A stretch of DNA of 64,000 bases from JAQUTK01 sp963677415 (GTDB lineage: Bacteria > Bacteroidota > Bacteroidia > Bacteroidales > JAQUTK01), in NCBI GenBank assembly GCA_963677415.2, contig CAXXFJ010000034.1, positions 31,944 to 95,943 of the forward strand, in the 5' to 3' direction. Positions 9,044 through 17,474 of the stretch are shown one piece after another (the first letter of the stretch is position 1; every line of letters begins with the position of its first letter). The notes under the pieces are model-generated. The model was not told the origin of the DNA and searched no databases. It saw nothing but the letters and a program-made list of their open reading frames with translations. The translations under genes were made by a program, and so were the position numbers.

Positions 9044-10039
9044 ATGAAAAAGTATCTTCCTCTATTTCTGATTGTTCTTCTTTCTTTATTTGCCTGCGAG
9101 AAGAGCGATGATCAGGATCTTCTGATCAGCCGTTCAATTATCGAGATGGCTACTGATGAGGATATAACCAATACAGCTGTGCCTCCTTCCGGATTTTACA
9201 ACCCATACAGTTATGCCGGTGCCGTGAGATTGAAAGGTCAGATGCATTGCCACACTACTAATTCTGATGGATATTATTCACCTTCTCAGTTGGCCACTTT
9301 ATTTAAAGAGGCTGGCTATGATTTTTTTACCATCACTGATCATGATTATATCACCACGGAACCGCAAGGCAACGAACTGATCTGGTTATGCAATTCGTAT
9401 GAGAGTACGCAGGCGACACATCTGTGTGTATATAATGCGGGCAGCGTGCTCAAAGGGGTGCTTTCCATCAAAGATGTGATCGACTACCAGGTGTATAAGA
9501 GAAGCGCTGTGGTTGGACTGGCACATCCGGACTGGTTTAGACATCGGGTGGGAGCAGACGACCTGATACATACTTGTAAAGGCTCTTCTTTTGTAGAAGT
9601 ATGGAATGGCACTATGATCACCTCGCTGGGGGAAAACACCCCCAGAGCGTGGGATATCATGCTTTCCAATAATCTGCGTGTGCTTGGTTTGGCAGTGGAT
9701 GATCTGCATGCAGCAGGAGATCTGAAGAAAGGATGGGTGGAGGTGCTATCAATGAGCCGGAGCCGCGATGATATTATGTTTGCACTGCTTAAAGGTGCTT
9801 TCTATGCAACTAACGGCGCGACGATTGATGCAGTGGAGTACAGAAGAGATACTCTTACAATCCACACGGGTAGTCCGTCTGCGATTACCACTTTTTACGG
9901 TACGAACGGAGTGCAGTTGGGTGATAAGATCGTTGGTGAGAATGCACAGTATGCGATCACGGGATTGGAGAAATATGTAAGAGCAGTCGTCAAAGAAAAC
10001 GGAAAATATTGCTGGACACAACCGATTTTTCTGAAGTAA
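9044..10039 (+). CDS. PHP-domain phosphoesterase lipoprotein
   Basis: The 331-residue protein starts with a lipoprotein signal (LIVLLSLFAC, lipobox Cys18), so it should be exported and anchored by lipid. The rest is a PHP (polymerase and histidinol phosphatase) domain with the metal-binding motifs MHCHTTNSDG, TITDHDY, GLAHPDW and AVDDLHAAG in the expected order. These histidines and aspartates usually hold two or three metal ions for phosphoester hydrolysis. The substrate is unknown. It is divergent from a TonB-dependent receptor and shares its promoter palindrome, which suggests, without proof, that the pair handles the same phosphorylated nutrient at the cell envelope. Confidence 0.85.
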   Translation: MKKYLPLFLIVLLSLFACEKSDDQDLLISRSIIEMATDEDITNTAVPPSGFYNPYSYAGAVRLKGQMHCHTTNSDGYYSPSQLATLFKEAGYDFFTITDHDYITTEPQGNELIWLCNSYESTQATHLCVYNAGSVLKGVLSIKDVIDYQVYKRSAVVGLAHPDWFRHRVGADDLIHTCKGSSFVEVWNGTMITSLGENTPRAWDIMLSNNLRVLGLAVDDLHAAGDLKKGWVEVLSMSRSRDDIMFALLKGAFYATNGATIDAVEYRRDTLTIHTGSPSAITTFYGTNGVQLGDKIVGENAQYAITGLEKYVRAVVKENGKYCWTQPIFLK

Positions 10040-10135
10040 TTAATTGTTTCTGTCTTTCTTGAAAAGTTATTTTTTGTTTGTAGCATTGGTTGTTGAAGCA
10101 ACTGGTCTGTAGTAAGTTATAACAAGTAAAAATGG

Positions 10136-10188
10136 CATAGGGAGTATTCTGGGTGAGGTCCCAGGATTGCTTAGTCTCCTTTGCTATG
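10136..10188 (+). other. imperfect hairpin upstream of the atp operon promoter
   Basis: CATAG, GGAG and ATTCTGGG on the left pair in order with CCCAGGAT, CTCC and CTATG on the right around a 6-base loop. It lies after the PHP gene and before the atp promoter, with no T-run, so it may end the PHP transcript or bind a regulator. Confidence 0.35.
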
Positions 10189-10230
10189 TAAAGAAATGAT
10201 TAGGAACTAAGTTTTTTCCATTATTTTGTG

Positions 10231-10238
10231 TACTTTTG
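10231..10238 (+). promoter_or_regulatory. predicted promoter of the atp operon
   Basis: TACTTTTG matches TAnnTTTG and lies 35 bases before the atpD start, in an AT-rich stretch. No clear -33 TTTG is present at the usual spacing. Confidence 0.6.
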
Positions 10239-10273
10239 CACTCAATAAAAATAGGTATATAATACAATAGTCT

Positions 10274-11806
10274 ATGACGCAAATAATAGGGGTAATATCA
10301 CAGGTTATCGGTCCTGTAGTTGATGTCTATTTCAAGGGTAACGAAGAAGGTATTGCCCGTTTACCTCGCATCCACGATGCAATGGAAGTCAAACGTCCCA
10401 ATGGCTCATTATTGGTGCTTGAGGTACAGCAACACATTGGTGAGAATACGGTACGTACAGTGGCGCTGGATAGTACAGATGGCCTTCAAAGAGGACTTGA
10501 CGTTATCTCCCGAAAGTCTCCAATCCGCATGCCTGTCGGTGAACAGGTAAAAGGCCGCCTGATGAATGTCATTGGTGATCCAATTGATGGTATGAAGGGA
10601 CTGGATAATGAGGGTGCTTATTCCATCCATAGAGACCCTCCTAAGTTTGACGAGCTCACGACTACTAAAGAAATCTTCTGGACCGGAATCAAGGTGATTG
10701 ATCTCCTTGAACCGTACAGCAAGGGTGGTAAGATTGGTTTGTTTGGTGGTGCAGGTGTTGGCAAGACGGTGCTTATCATGGAGCTTATTAATAACGTTGC
10801 AAAGAAGAACAATGGTTTTTCTGTATTTGCCGGTGTGGGTGAGCGAACGCGTGAGGGTAATGATTTACTCCGTGAGATGATTGAATCGGGTGTAATCAAA
10901 TATGGCGAGGAGTTTAAAAAGAGCATGGAAGCAGGTCATTGGGATCTGACTAAGGTGGATTACAATGAAGTGGCTAAGTCGCAGGCAAGTCTGGTTTTTG
11001 GACAGATGAATGAACCTCCGGGAGCTCGTGCATCTGTAGCTTTGTCTGGCCTGACTATTGCAGAGTCTTTCCGTGATATGGGTAGTAAGGCGGGCACTTC
11101 CAGCGATATTCTTTTCTTTATTGATAATATATTCCGTTTCACACAAGCGGGGTCTGAGGTTTCTGCTTTGCTGGGGCGTATGCCTTCTGCTGTTGGATAT
11201 CAGCCTACCCTAGCTTCTGAAATGGGTGCGATGCAGGAACGGATTACTTCTACAAAGACCGGTTCTATTACTTCTGTGCAAGCTATTTATGTGCCTGCAG
11301 ATGATCTTACCGATCCTGCTCCGGCTACTACATTTGCGCATCTTGATGCTACGACAGTACTTAGTCGAAAGATTACCGAGCTGGGTATCTATCCTGCTGT
11401 GGATCCGCTGGAATCAACATCACGTGTACTTGATCCTCTTGTTGTGGGTGATGATCATTATGATACAGCTCAACGTGTGAAGATGATACTTCAACGTAAT
11501 AAGGAGCTACAGGATATTATTTCCATTCTTGGAATGGAGGAACTTTCAGATGAGGACCGCACGGTGGTCAATCGTGCGCGCCGCATACAACGTTTTTTGT
11601 CGCAGCCATTTACTGTTGCCGAACAGTTTACAGGTATTAATGGTGTGATGGTCTCTATTGAAGATACGATCCGCGGCTTCAAAATGATTCTGGATGGTGA
11701 AGTTGATTATCTGCCAGAGGCTGCCTTCTTGAATGTTGGCACAATTGAGCAGGCAATTGAGAAAGGGAAAGAGTTATTGGAGAAAGCAACTAATGCTTCT
11801 AAATAA
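10274..11806 (+). CDS. atpD: F1Fo ATP synthase subunit beta
   Basis: This is the catalytic beta subunit of the F1 head, where ATP is made from ADP and phosphate. The P-loop GGAGVGKT is at residues 158-165, followed by GERTREGNDL and the catalytic-site sequence ALSGLTIAE...; the C-terminus carries the DELSEED-like region as MEELSDEDR. The length of 510 residues is longer than the ~460 of E. coli and typical of Bacteroidota, with extra residues around 205-230. It is the first gene of the operon, 6 bases before atpC, with a promoter at 10231. The order beta-epsilon before a-c-b-delta-alpha-gamma is the Bacteroidota arrangement. Confidence 0.98.
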   Translation: MTQIIGVISQVIGPVVDVYFKGNEEGIARLPRIHDAMEVKRPNGSLLVLEVQQHIGENTVRTVALDSTDGLQRGLDVISRKSPIRMPVGEQVKGRLMNVIGDPIDGMKGLDNEGAYSIHRDPPKFDELTTTKEIFWTGIKVIDLLEPYSKGGKIGLFGGAGVGKTVLIMELINNVAKKNNGFSVFAGVGERTREGNDLLREMIESGVIKYGEEFKKSMEAGHWDLTKVDYNEVAKSQASLVFGQMNEPPGARASVALSGLTIAESFRDMGSKAGTSSDILFFIDNIFRFTQAGSEVSALLGRMPSAVGYQPTLASEMGAMQERITSTKTGSITSVQAIYVPADDLTDPAPATTFAHLDATTVLSRKITELGIYPAVDPLESTSRVLDPLVVGDDHYDTAQRVKMILQRNKELQDIISILGMEELSDEDRTVVNRARRIQRFLSQPFTVAEQFTGINGVMVSIEDTIRGFKMILDGEVDYLPEAAFLNVGTIEQAIEKGKELLEKATNASK

Positions 11807-11812
11807 AATAGC

Positions 11813-12052
11813 ATGAAACTACGGATATATACTCCAGAGAAGATCGTGTATGATGGTGATAATGATATCGTTAAGATACCAGGTATAAAGGGATCGTTTA
11901 CCGTGCTGAAAAATCACGCACCTCTGATTTCTTCCATCACTAATGGAGTAATCCTGTATAAAGTGGCTGACACTGAAGTAATGCTCGCAGTAAAAAGCGG
12001 CTTTATCGAAGTGAAGGATAATGTGATTACCGTGTGTGTTGAACTGAAATAA
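11813..12052 (+). CDS. atpC: F1Fo ATP synthase subunit epsilon, short form
   Basis: The 79 residues match only the N-terminal beta-sandwich of epsilon (LRIYTPEKIVYDG, IPGIKGSFTVLKNHAPLI). The usual C-terminal helical hairpin, which makes the subunit ~135 residues and lets it block rotation when ATP is low, is absent. The stop at 12052 is followed after 12 bases by the next gene, so this is a natural end and not an interrupted frame. It still should couple gamma to the c-ring, but inhibition by an extended epsilon C-terminus is not expected. Confidence 0.93.
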   Translation: MKLRIYTPEKIVYDGDNDIVKIPGIKGSFTVLKNHAPLISSITNGVILYKVADTEVMLAVKSGFIEVKDNVITVCVELK

Positions 12053-12064
12053 GAGAAGAAAGCT

Positions 12065-12466
12065 ATGAAAAGATTGAAGAAATTATTTGATTGGGAATTG
12101 ACTCTTTGGTTTGGTAGTGTGGGAATCTTATTTGGCTTGTTTCTGTATTATGTAACTCCCGACTATTATTTCCCGGAATATCCAACCATCCCTGTATTTT
12201 ACTATGTATTGGGACTGTTTACAGTGAATACGCTCGAACACAGCAAGCCTTCAAGTGAAATATCGATTGTCAACCGGTATATGCTGATGAGAGGTCTCAA
12301 GATGGTCCTCACGTTACTTTTCGTAGGATGCAGTTTGTTTTTTATGAAACAGAAACGCATGTGCTTTTTGCTTACGGTGATGGTTTATTATTTTATCTAT
12401 CTCATCATGGAGACCTATTTCTTTTACAGGTACGAGAAGAGACTTAAGAATAAGGAAGATATATGA
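12065..12466 (+). CDS. small four-helix membrane protein of the atp operon
   Basis: The 133-residue protein has about four hydrophobic segments (WFGSVGILFGLFLYYV, VFYYVLGLFTV, MVLTLLFVGCSLFF, LLTVMVYYFIYLIM) and basic ends. It lies between atpC and atpB and overlaps atpB by four bases (ATGA), so the two are translationally coupled. The position and topology resemble AtpI, which helps assemble the c-ring in other bacteria, but I see no diagnostic sequence motif; the AtpI-like role is inferred. Confidence 0.75.
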   Translation: MKRLKKLFDWELTLWFGSVGILFGLFLYYVTPDYYFPEYPTIPVFYYVLGLFTVNTLEHSKPSSEISIVNRYMLMRGLKMVLTLLFVGCSLFFMKQKRMCFLLTVMVYYFIYLIMETYFFYRYEKRLKNKEDI

Positions 12467-13551
12467 GAAAAGATTTATCTGAACTATTTGTGCGATTGTT
12501 GCTGGTTGCTTGTCTTTTCTTGCTGACTATTGCGCCTCTAAGAGCTCAGGAAGCTCCAAAAGGGAAAGTGGATGTAAAAGAAATTGTATTTGGGCATATA
12601 TTCGATTCATATGAATGGCATATAACCCAGTGGGGAGATCATCCTGTAGCTATACCCCTTCCTGTCATCCTAAATAGTAAAATGAGCGGATGGCATATCT
12701 TCCTCTCATCTAAATTACATAACAATAATAAATACGAAGGCTTTTATATCGCCTCTGTAGGTGATCATAAAGGTATGATTGTAGAGAAGAATGCTTCTGG
12801 AGAAGAGATAAGACCCTTGGATCTTTCTATTACAAAGAATGCTTTTTCATTAATGATTACCAGTGTACTACTTGTGGTTCTGATGCTTTCTGTGACTCGT
12901 TTTTATAAAAAGAATACGTACAAAAAGGCTCCTGGTGGATTTGCAGGGATGATAGAGGTGGTTATCATGACAATTCATGATGATGTGGTAATTAAATGTG
13001 TAGGCAAAGACTATAAACGATATGCACCGTATCTCTTGACTGTATTTTTCTTTGTTCTGATCAACAATTTGATGGGTCTTATTCCTGTTTTTCCAGGAGG
13101 GGCTAATGTGACGGGGAATATTGCTATTACCGTAGTGCTTGCACTCTGTACATTTGTGGTCGTAAATGTGTTTGGAACAAAAGAATATTGGAAAGAGATT
13201 TTGTGGCCTGATGTTCCTATATGGATGAAACTACCAATTCCGATGATGCCTGTGCTGGAGTTGGTTGGGATTTTTACCAAGCCGTTTGCATTGACTATCC
13301 GTTTGATGGCCAATATAATGGCGGGGCATGCTGCAGTGCTTGGTCTTACTAGTCTGGTGTTTGTGACGGTAAGTATGGGCCCGGCAATTAATACGACGAT
13401 GACAGTAGGTTCAGTATTGTTTTGCTTGTTTATGAACTGTATCGAACTGCTGGTTGCCTTTATTCAAGCGTATGTGTTTACGATGTTATCGGCAGTGTTT
13501 ATTGGTTTGTCAAGGGTGGAACATCCGCATAAAGAGAAAACTGTTGAATAA
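12463..13551 (+). CDS. atpB: F1Fo ATP synthase subunit a
   Basis: This 362-residue membrane subunit forms the ion half-channels against the c-ring. It begins with a cleavable-looking signal sequence (LLLVACLFLLTIAPLRAQ) and a ~100-residue extra N-terminal region, then the conserved helices. The essential arginine is Arg280 in LTIRLMANIMAGH, equivalent to E. coli Arg210. The length exceeds the ~270 of E. coli; the exported N-terminal extension is typical of Bacteroidota. The start codon overlaps the stop of the preceding gene. Confidence 0.96.
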   Translation: MRKDLSELFVRLLLVACLFLLTIAPLRAQEAPKGKVDVKEIVFGHIFDSYEWHITQWGDHPVAIPLPVILNSKMSGWHIFLSSKLHNNNKYEGFYIASVGDHKGMIVEKNASGEEIRPLDLSITKNAFSLMITSVLLVVLMLSVTRFYKKNTYKKAPGGFAGMIEVVIMTIHDDVVIKCVGKDYKRYAPYLLTVFFFVLINNLMGLIPVFPGGANVTGNIAITVVLALCTFVVVNVFGTKEYWKEILWPDVPIWMKLPIPMMPVLELVGIFTKPFALTIRLMANIMAGHAAVLGLTSLVFVTVSMGPAINTTMTVGSVLFCLFMNCIELLVAFIQAYVFTMLSAVFIGLSRVEHPHKEKTVE

Positions 13552-13577
13552 ATTATAACTTTTAAATATTTGAAATT

Positions 13578-13907
13578 ATGTTAGGAGCAATTTTGTTACA
13601 AGCTGCAACCGCAGTAGATTCTGTAAAAATGGCAATTGATACTGTTGCTGTTGCCGCAGCAGCAGCTGTTCAAACACCAGAAGTTGGATTAGGTTTAGGA
13701 TTAGCTGAGATGGGAGCATCTATCGGTGCTGGTATCGCAGCCATCGGTGCTGGTATTGGAATTGGTAAGATAGGTTCGTCTGCCATGGAAGCTATTGCTC
13801 GCCAGCCAGAGTCAGCAAGTGATATTCGTATGAATATGATCATTATTGCTGCATTGGTAGAAGGTGTTTGCTTGTTTGCTGTAGTGGTTTGTTTCTTAGC
13901 ATTATAA
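13578..13907 (+). CDS. atpE: F1Fo ATP synthase subunit c
   Basis: Subunit c forms the rotor ring. The two helices are at about residues 40-65 (GASIGAGIAAIGAGIGIGK) and 84-109, joined by the polar loop ARQPE that contacts F1. The ion-binding carboxylate is Glu95 in AALVEGV. Sodium-binding c subunits usually have a Gln in helix one and Glu-Ser in helix two; here those positions read Ile and Glu-Gly, which favours protons. The 109 residues include ~35 extra alanine-rich N-terminal residues, possibly a membrane-insertion signal. Confidence 0.95.
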   Translation: MLGAILLQAATAVDSVKMAIDTVAVAAAAAVQTPEVGLGLGLAEMGASIGAGIAAIGAGIGIGKIGSSAMEAIARQPESASDIRMNMIIIAALVEGVCLFAVVVCFLAL

Positions 13908-13917
13908 TATCTGAGAT

Positions 13918-14424
13918 ATGTCATTATTACTACCTGAAACAGGTCTTTTGTTTTGGATGCTGCTTTCTTTTGGAGGCGTCTTCTTTGTATTGGCCAAGTA
14001 TGCTTTTCCTATCATTCTCAAGATGGTGGAAGAGCGGAAGCTGTACATTGATAACTCTCTCAAACTGGCAGACGAGACAAATGCGCAACTGGTAATCCTG
14101 AAAGAGGAAGGTGAGAAGATCATCGCCAAAGCCAGGGAAGAACAGGTAACTATTCTTAATGATGCACTGGGTGTGAAAGAACAGATTATCAATGAAGCCC
14201 GGAATGAAGCGAAAGCAGAGGCTGCTAAGCAGCTTGAAGTGGTGAGAAAGCAGATAAGGAAGGAACAGGCGGAAGCAATCTTAGAGGTTAGAAGCCAAGT
14301 TGCTATACTTGCAGTGGATATTGCAGAAAAGGTGATTCGTATGCAACTCAACGATAAGAAGAATCAGTTGGATATGATCAATCGATTGATAGATGAGGGC
14401 GATAAAATGACGACGGTACAATGA
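13918..14424 (+). CDS. atpF: F1Fo ATP synthase subunit b
   Basis: Subunit b is the peripheral stalk. One N-terminal membrane helix (LLFWMLLSFGGVFFVLAKYA) is followed by a long charged helix of about 130 residues with many Glu, Lys and Gln, as needed for the dimeric coiled coil that reaches from the membrane to subunit delta. The 168-residue length is usual. It starts 10 bases after atpE and overlaps atpH by four bases (ATGA), indicating coupled translation. Confidence 0.95.
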   Translation: MSLLLPETGLLFWMLLSFGGVFFVLAKYAFPIILKMVEERKLYIDNSLKLADETNAQLVILKEEGEKIIAKAREEQVTILNDALGVKEQIINEARNEAKAEAAKQLEVVRKQIRKEQAEAILEVRSQVAILAVDIAEKVIRMQLNDKKNQLDMINRLIDEGDKMTTVQ

Positions 14425-14969
14425 TTACAGCAGGTATATCTTCCCGCTATGCGAAGGCACTGGTCAGCTTTGCTCGCGAAGAAAAACAGCAAGAGTGTGT
14501 TTACAAGGAAATGGCTCGGTTTGGTAAAAGCATTTTAGAAGTACCAGACTTGTTCAAAGCGTTGGATAATCCTGCTCTTTTGCGCAATCAGAAAGAAAGT
14601 CTGATAATTACTGCTTGCGGAGGTAATGTAAGTGATGTGACTCTTCGTTTTATTCGTCTGGTACTTCAAAAGAAGAGGGAACAATATCTTGACCGTATGG
14701 CGATGAAATATATTGATCTTTATCGTAAAGAGAACCAGATCATGATTGCCGAACTAGTCACCGCGGATTCTGCCAATGAAGAAGTTGAACAGCGGATGAG
14801 AGATATTATTAAGAAGTACAGACCTGTGACAGTAGAGTTTAGTACCAGATTAGATCCTTCTGTTATCGGTGGATTTATATTGTATATTGGTACTTATAGA
14901 GTGGATGCAAGTATCAGTACCCAGTTGAAAGAGGTGAAAAATCAATTTCTTGTAGAAAATTCAAAGTAG
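14421..14969 (+). CDS. atpH: F1Fo ATP synthase subunit delta
   Basis: The 182-residue delta subunit links the peripheral stalk to the top of the alpha-beta hexamer. The N-terminal helical domain starts with SSRYAKALVSFAREE, and the C-terminal part contains the conserved DPSVIGGFILYIG..., matching the family signature before the end. It overlaps atpF and is followed by atpA after 21 bases. Confidence 0.95.
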   Translation: MITAGISSRYAKALVSFAREEKQQECVYKEMARFGKSILEVPDLFKALDNPALLRNQKESLIITACGGNVSDVTLRFIRLVLQKKREQYLDRMAMKYIDLYRKENQIMIAELVTADSANEEVEQRMRDIIKKYRPVTVEFSTRLDPSVIGGFILYIGTYRVDASISTQLKEVKNQFLVENSK

Positions 14970-14990
14970 TAGAAAGAAATACGAAACAAT

Positions 14991-16571
14991 ATGTCTGAAA
15001 ATATAAAACCAAGTGAAGTCTCTGATGTACTTTTCCAACAACTCAAAGGAATTACTACAAAGGTACAGTTTGATGAGGTTGGAACAGTGCTTCAGGTATC
15101 TGATGGGGTGGCCCGAATATATGGTCTGAACCATGCTGAGGCGAATGAATTGCTGGAGTTTGATAATGGGATGAAGGCAGTCGTCATGAACCTCGAAGAG
15201 GATAATGTGGGGGCTGTGCTGCTTGGTGCTACTGATTCTGTAAAAGAAGGGTATAACGTCAAACGGACAAAAGAGATTGCTTCTATCCATGTGGGTGAGA
15301 GTATGCTCGGACGTGTTATAGATCCACTCGGCCGACCTATCGACGGGTTGGGTACGATCAAAGGGGAACTTTTTGAAATGCCTCTGGAACGGAAAGCTCC
15401 GGGTGTAATCTTCCGACAGCCGGTAAATGTGCCGTTGCAAACAGGATTGAAGGCTGTGGATGCCATGATCCCAATCGGACGGGGACAGCGCGAACTTATT
15501 ATAGGTGATCGCCAGACGGGTAAGACTTCCATTGCAGTGGATACGATTATCAATCAGAAAAGTAATTTTGAAGCAGGAGACCCTGTATATTGTATATATG
15601 TAGCGATTGGTCAGAAGGGTTCTACTGTAGCCAATATCGTAAATACATTGCGTGAGAAGGGGGCATTAGAATATACAGTGATCGTTGTGGCTACAGCTTC
15701 TGATCCGGCAGCTATGCAGTATTTTGCTCCATTTGCTGGTGCCGCCATCGGTGAATTTTTCCGTGATACCGGCCGAAATGCATTGGTAGTTTATGATGAC
15801 TTGTCCAAACAAGCCGTGGCTTATCGTGAGATATCTTTGATCCTTCGCCGTCCTTCAGGTCGTGAAGCATATCCGGGAGATATCTTCTACCTACACTCCA
15901 GATTATTGGAGAGGGCTGCAAAGATTATCAACCAGCAGGAGGTGGCAATCATGATGAATGATCTTCCCTTGAGTTTGAAAGGGAAGGTAAAAGGGGGAGG
16001 TTCGCTGACTGCTTTACCAATCATTGAGACTCAGGCGGGTGATGTGTCAGCGTATATTCCAACAAACGTGATTTCTATTACGGACGGACAGATTTTCCTC
16101 GATACGAACTTATTTAATCAAGGGAAACGTCCGGCTATTAATGTGGGTATTTCTGTGTCACGTGTGGGAGGTAATGCTCAGATAAAGTCTATGAAGAAGG
16201 TAGCAGGTACACTGAAGATTGACCAAGCTCAGTATCGCGAACTGGAGGCATTTACCAAATTTGGTGGCGATATGGATAATGTGACTGCTATGACTATTGA
16301 CAAAGGACAAAAGAACACGCAGTTGTTGGTACAATTGCAGTATGCTCCGATGCCTGTCGAACAGCAGATAGCTGTCTTGTATTGCGGTACGCACGGACTG
16401 CTGCGTAATGTGCCTCTTGCTAAAGTACATACTTTTGAGAAAAGCTTTATTGCTACTTTGAAACAGAAATATAAGGTAGAAGTACTGGATGTGTTGAAGA
16501 AGGGTGTAATCAATGATGAGGTGACAACTATTCTGGAAGAAGTGGCTGCTGAGGTAGCTGCTGGAATCTGA
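14991..16571 (+). CDS. atpA: F1Fo ATP synthase subunit alpha
   Basis: This non-catalytic nucleotide-binding subunit alternates with beta in the F1 head. The P-loop GDRQTGKT is at residues 172-179, and the family signatures PGDIFYLHSRLLERAAK and the arginine-finger region (ISVSRVGG) are present. The 526 residues are close to the usual ~510. The N-terminal ~25 residues form the helix that binds delta. It is followed by atpG after 16 bases. Confidence 0.98.
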   Translation: MSENIKPSEVSDVLFQQLKGITTKVQFDEVGTVLQVSDGVARIYGLNHAEANELLEFDNGMKAVVMNLEEDNVGAVLLGATDSVKEGYNVKRTKEIASIHVGESMLGRVIDPLGRPIDGLGTIKGELFEMPLERKAPGVIFRQPVNVPLQTGLKAVDAMIPIGRGQRELIIGDRQTGKTSIAVDTIINQKSNFEAGDPVYCIYVAIGQKGSTVANIVNTLREKGALEYTVIVVATASDPAAMQYFAPFAGAAIGEFFRDTGRNALVVYDDLSKQAVAYREISLILRRPSGREAYPGDIFYLHSRLLERAAKIINQQEVAIMMNDLPLSLKGKVKGGGSLTALPIIETQAGDVSAYIPTNVISITDGQIFLDTNLFNQGKRPAINVGISVSRVGGNAQIKSMKKVAGTLKIDQAQYRELEAFTKFGGDMDNVTAMTIDKGQKNTQLLVQLQYAPMPVEQQIAVLYCGTHGLLRNVPLAKVHTFEKSFIATLKQKYKVEVLDVLKKGVINDEVTTILEEVAAEVAAGI

Positions 16572-16587
16572 TAAATTGTAAGGAATA

Positions 16588-17460
16588 ATGGCTTCACTAA
16601 AAGAAATAAAGAGCAGGATTGAAACTGTCTCCAGTACACAGAAGATCACCAGTGCAATGAAGATGATTGCCTCTGCAAAATTGCATCGTGCGCAGGGAGC
16701 AATTAAAAACATGATACCGTATGAGAAGAACATGAAAGATACGATGCTTCGCTTACTTTCATCTGAAGTGGAAGTTTCATCTCCATATTTGAGTGTACGT
16801 TCTGTGCAGCGTGTTGCCATTGTTGTATTTTCTTCTAATACGACTTTGTGTGGTGCATATAATTCAAATGTAGCCAAGGAACTGGAGCTGATAATTTCTT
16901 CTTATCAGGGAATTGAAAAAGATAACATTCTCATTTATCCGATCGGAAAGAAGATTGCCAAGGAGGTAGTAAAGTCAGGATTTACTCCACAAGGGGACTT
17001 TGAGAAACTGGCGAACAAGCCAGACTACAAAGTGGCTTCTGAGCTTGCTGAAAAACTAATGAGAATGTTTGCTGCTCGTGAGATTGACAAAGTGGAACTC
17101 CTGTATCATCATTTTATCTCTACGGGCAAACAAGAGCTATTTCATAGTACCTATCTTCCAATCAGCCTCGAAACAGAAAAGCTAGAAGAGAATGTAGTGC
17201 AGACCGATTACATCATTGAACCGAATAAAAGAGAGTTGATTCAGGAAATGATTCCTAAGGTACTTTCCCTGAAAATATTTACTGCCCTGCTTAACTCTAA
17301 CGCTTCTGAGCATGCGGCTCGTATGCTTGCAATGCAGACGGCGAGTGATAATGCACGTGACTTACTACACACGCTTACCGTGCAGTATAATAAATCTCGT
17401 CAACAGGCGATCACCAATGAGTTGTTGGATATCGTCGGTGCTTCTATGCAACACAAATAG
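16588..17460 (+). CDS. atpG: F1Fo ATP synthase subunit gamma
   Basis: Subunit gamma is the central rotor shaft. The N-terminal helix ASLKEIKSRIETVSSTQKIT and the C-terminal helix with NASEHAARMLAMQTASDNA form the expected antiparallel coiled coil, with a Rossmann-like middle domain. The 290-residue length is normal. It ends the ATP synthase genes proper, and the next gene starts 14 bases later on the same strand. Confidence 0.97.
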   Translation: MASLKEIKSRIETVSSTQKITSAMKMIASAKLHRAQGAIKNMIPYEKNMKDTMLRLLSSEVEVSSPYLSVRSVQRVAIVVFSSNTTLCGAYNSNVAKELELIISSYQGIEKDNILIYPIGKKIAKEVVKSGFTPQGDFEKLANKPDYKVASELAEKLMRMFAAREIDKVELLYHHFISTGKQELFHSTYLPISLETEKLEENVVQTDYIIEPNKRELIQEMIPKVLSLKIFTALLNSNASEHAARMLAMQTASDNARDLLHTLTVQYNKSRQQAITNELLDIVGASMQHK

Positions 17461-17474
17461 TTAATCAAATATAT

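Noticed and set aside
16158..16877. 239-codon minus-strand frame across the atpA-atpG junction
   Set aside because: It is antisense to two certain genes and has no recognisable protein features.
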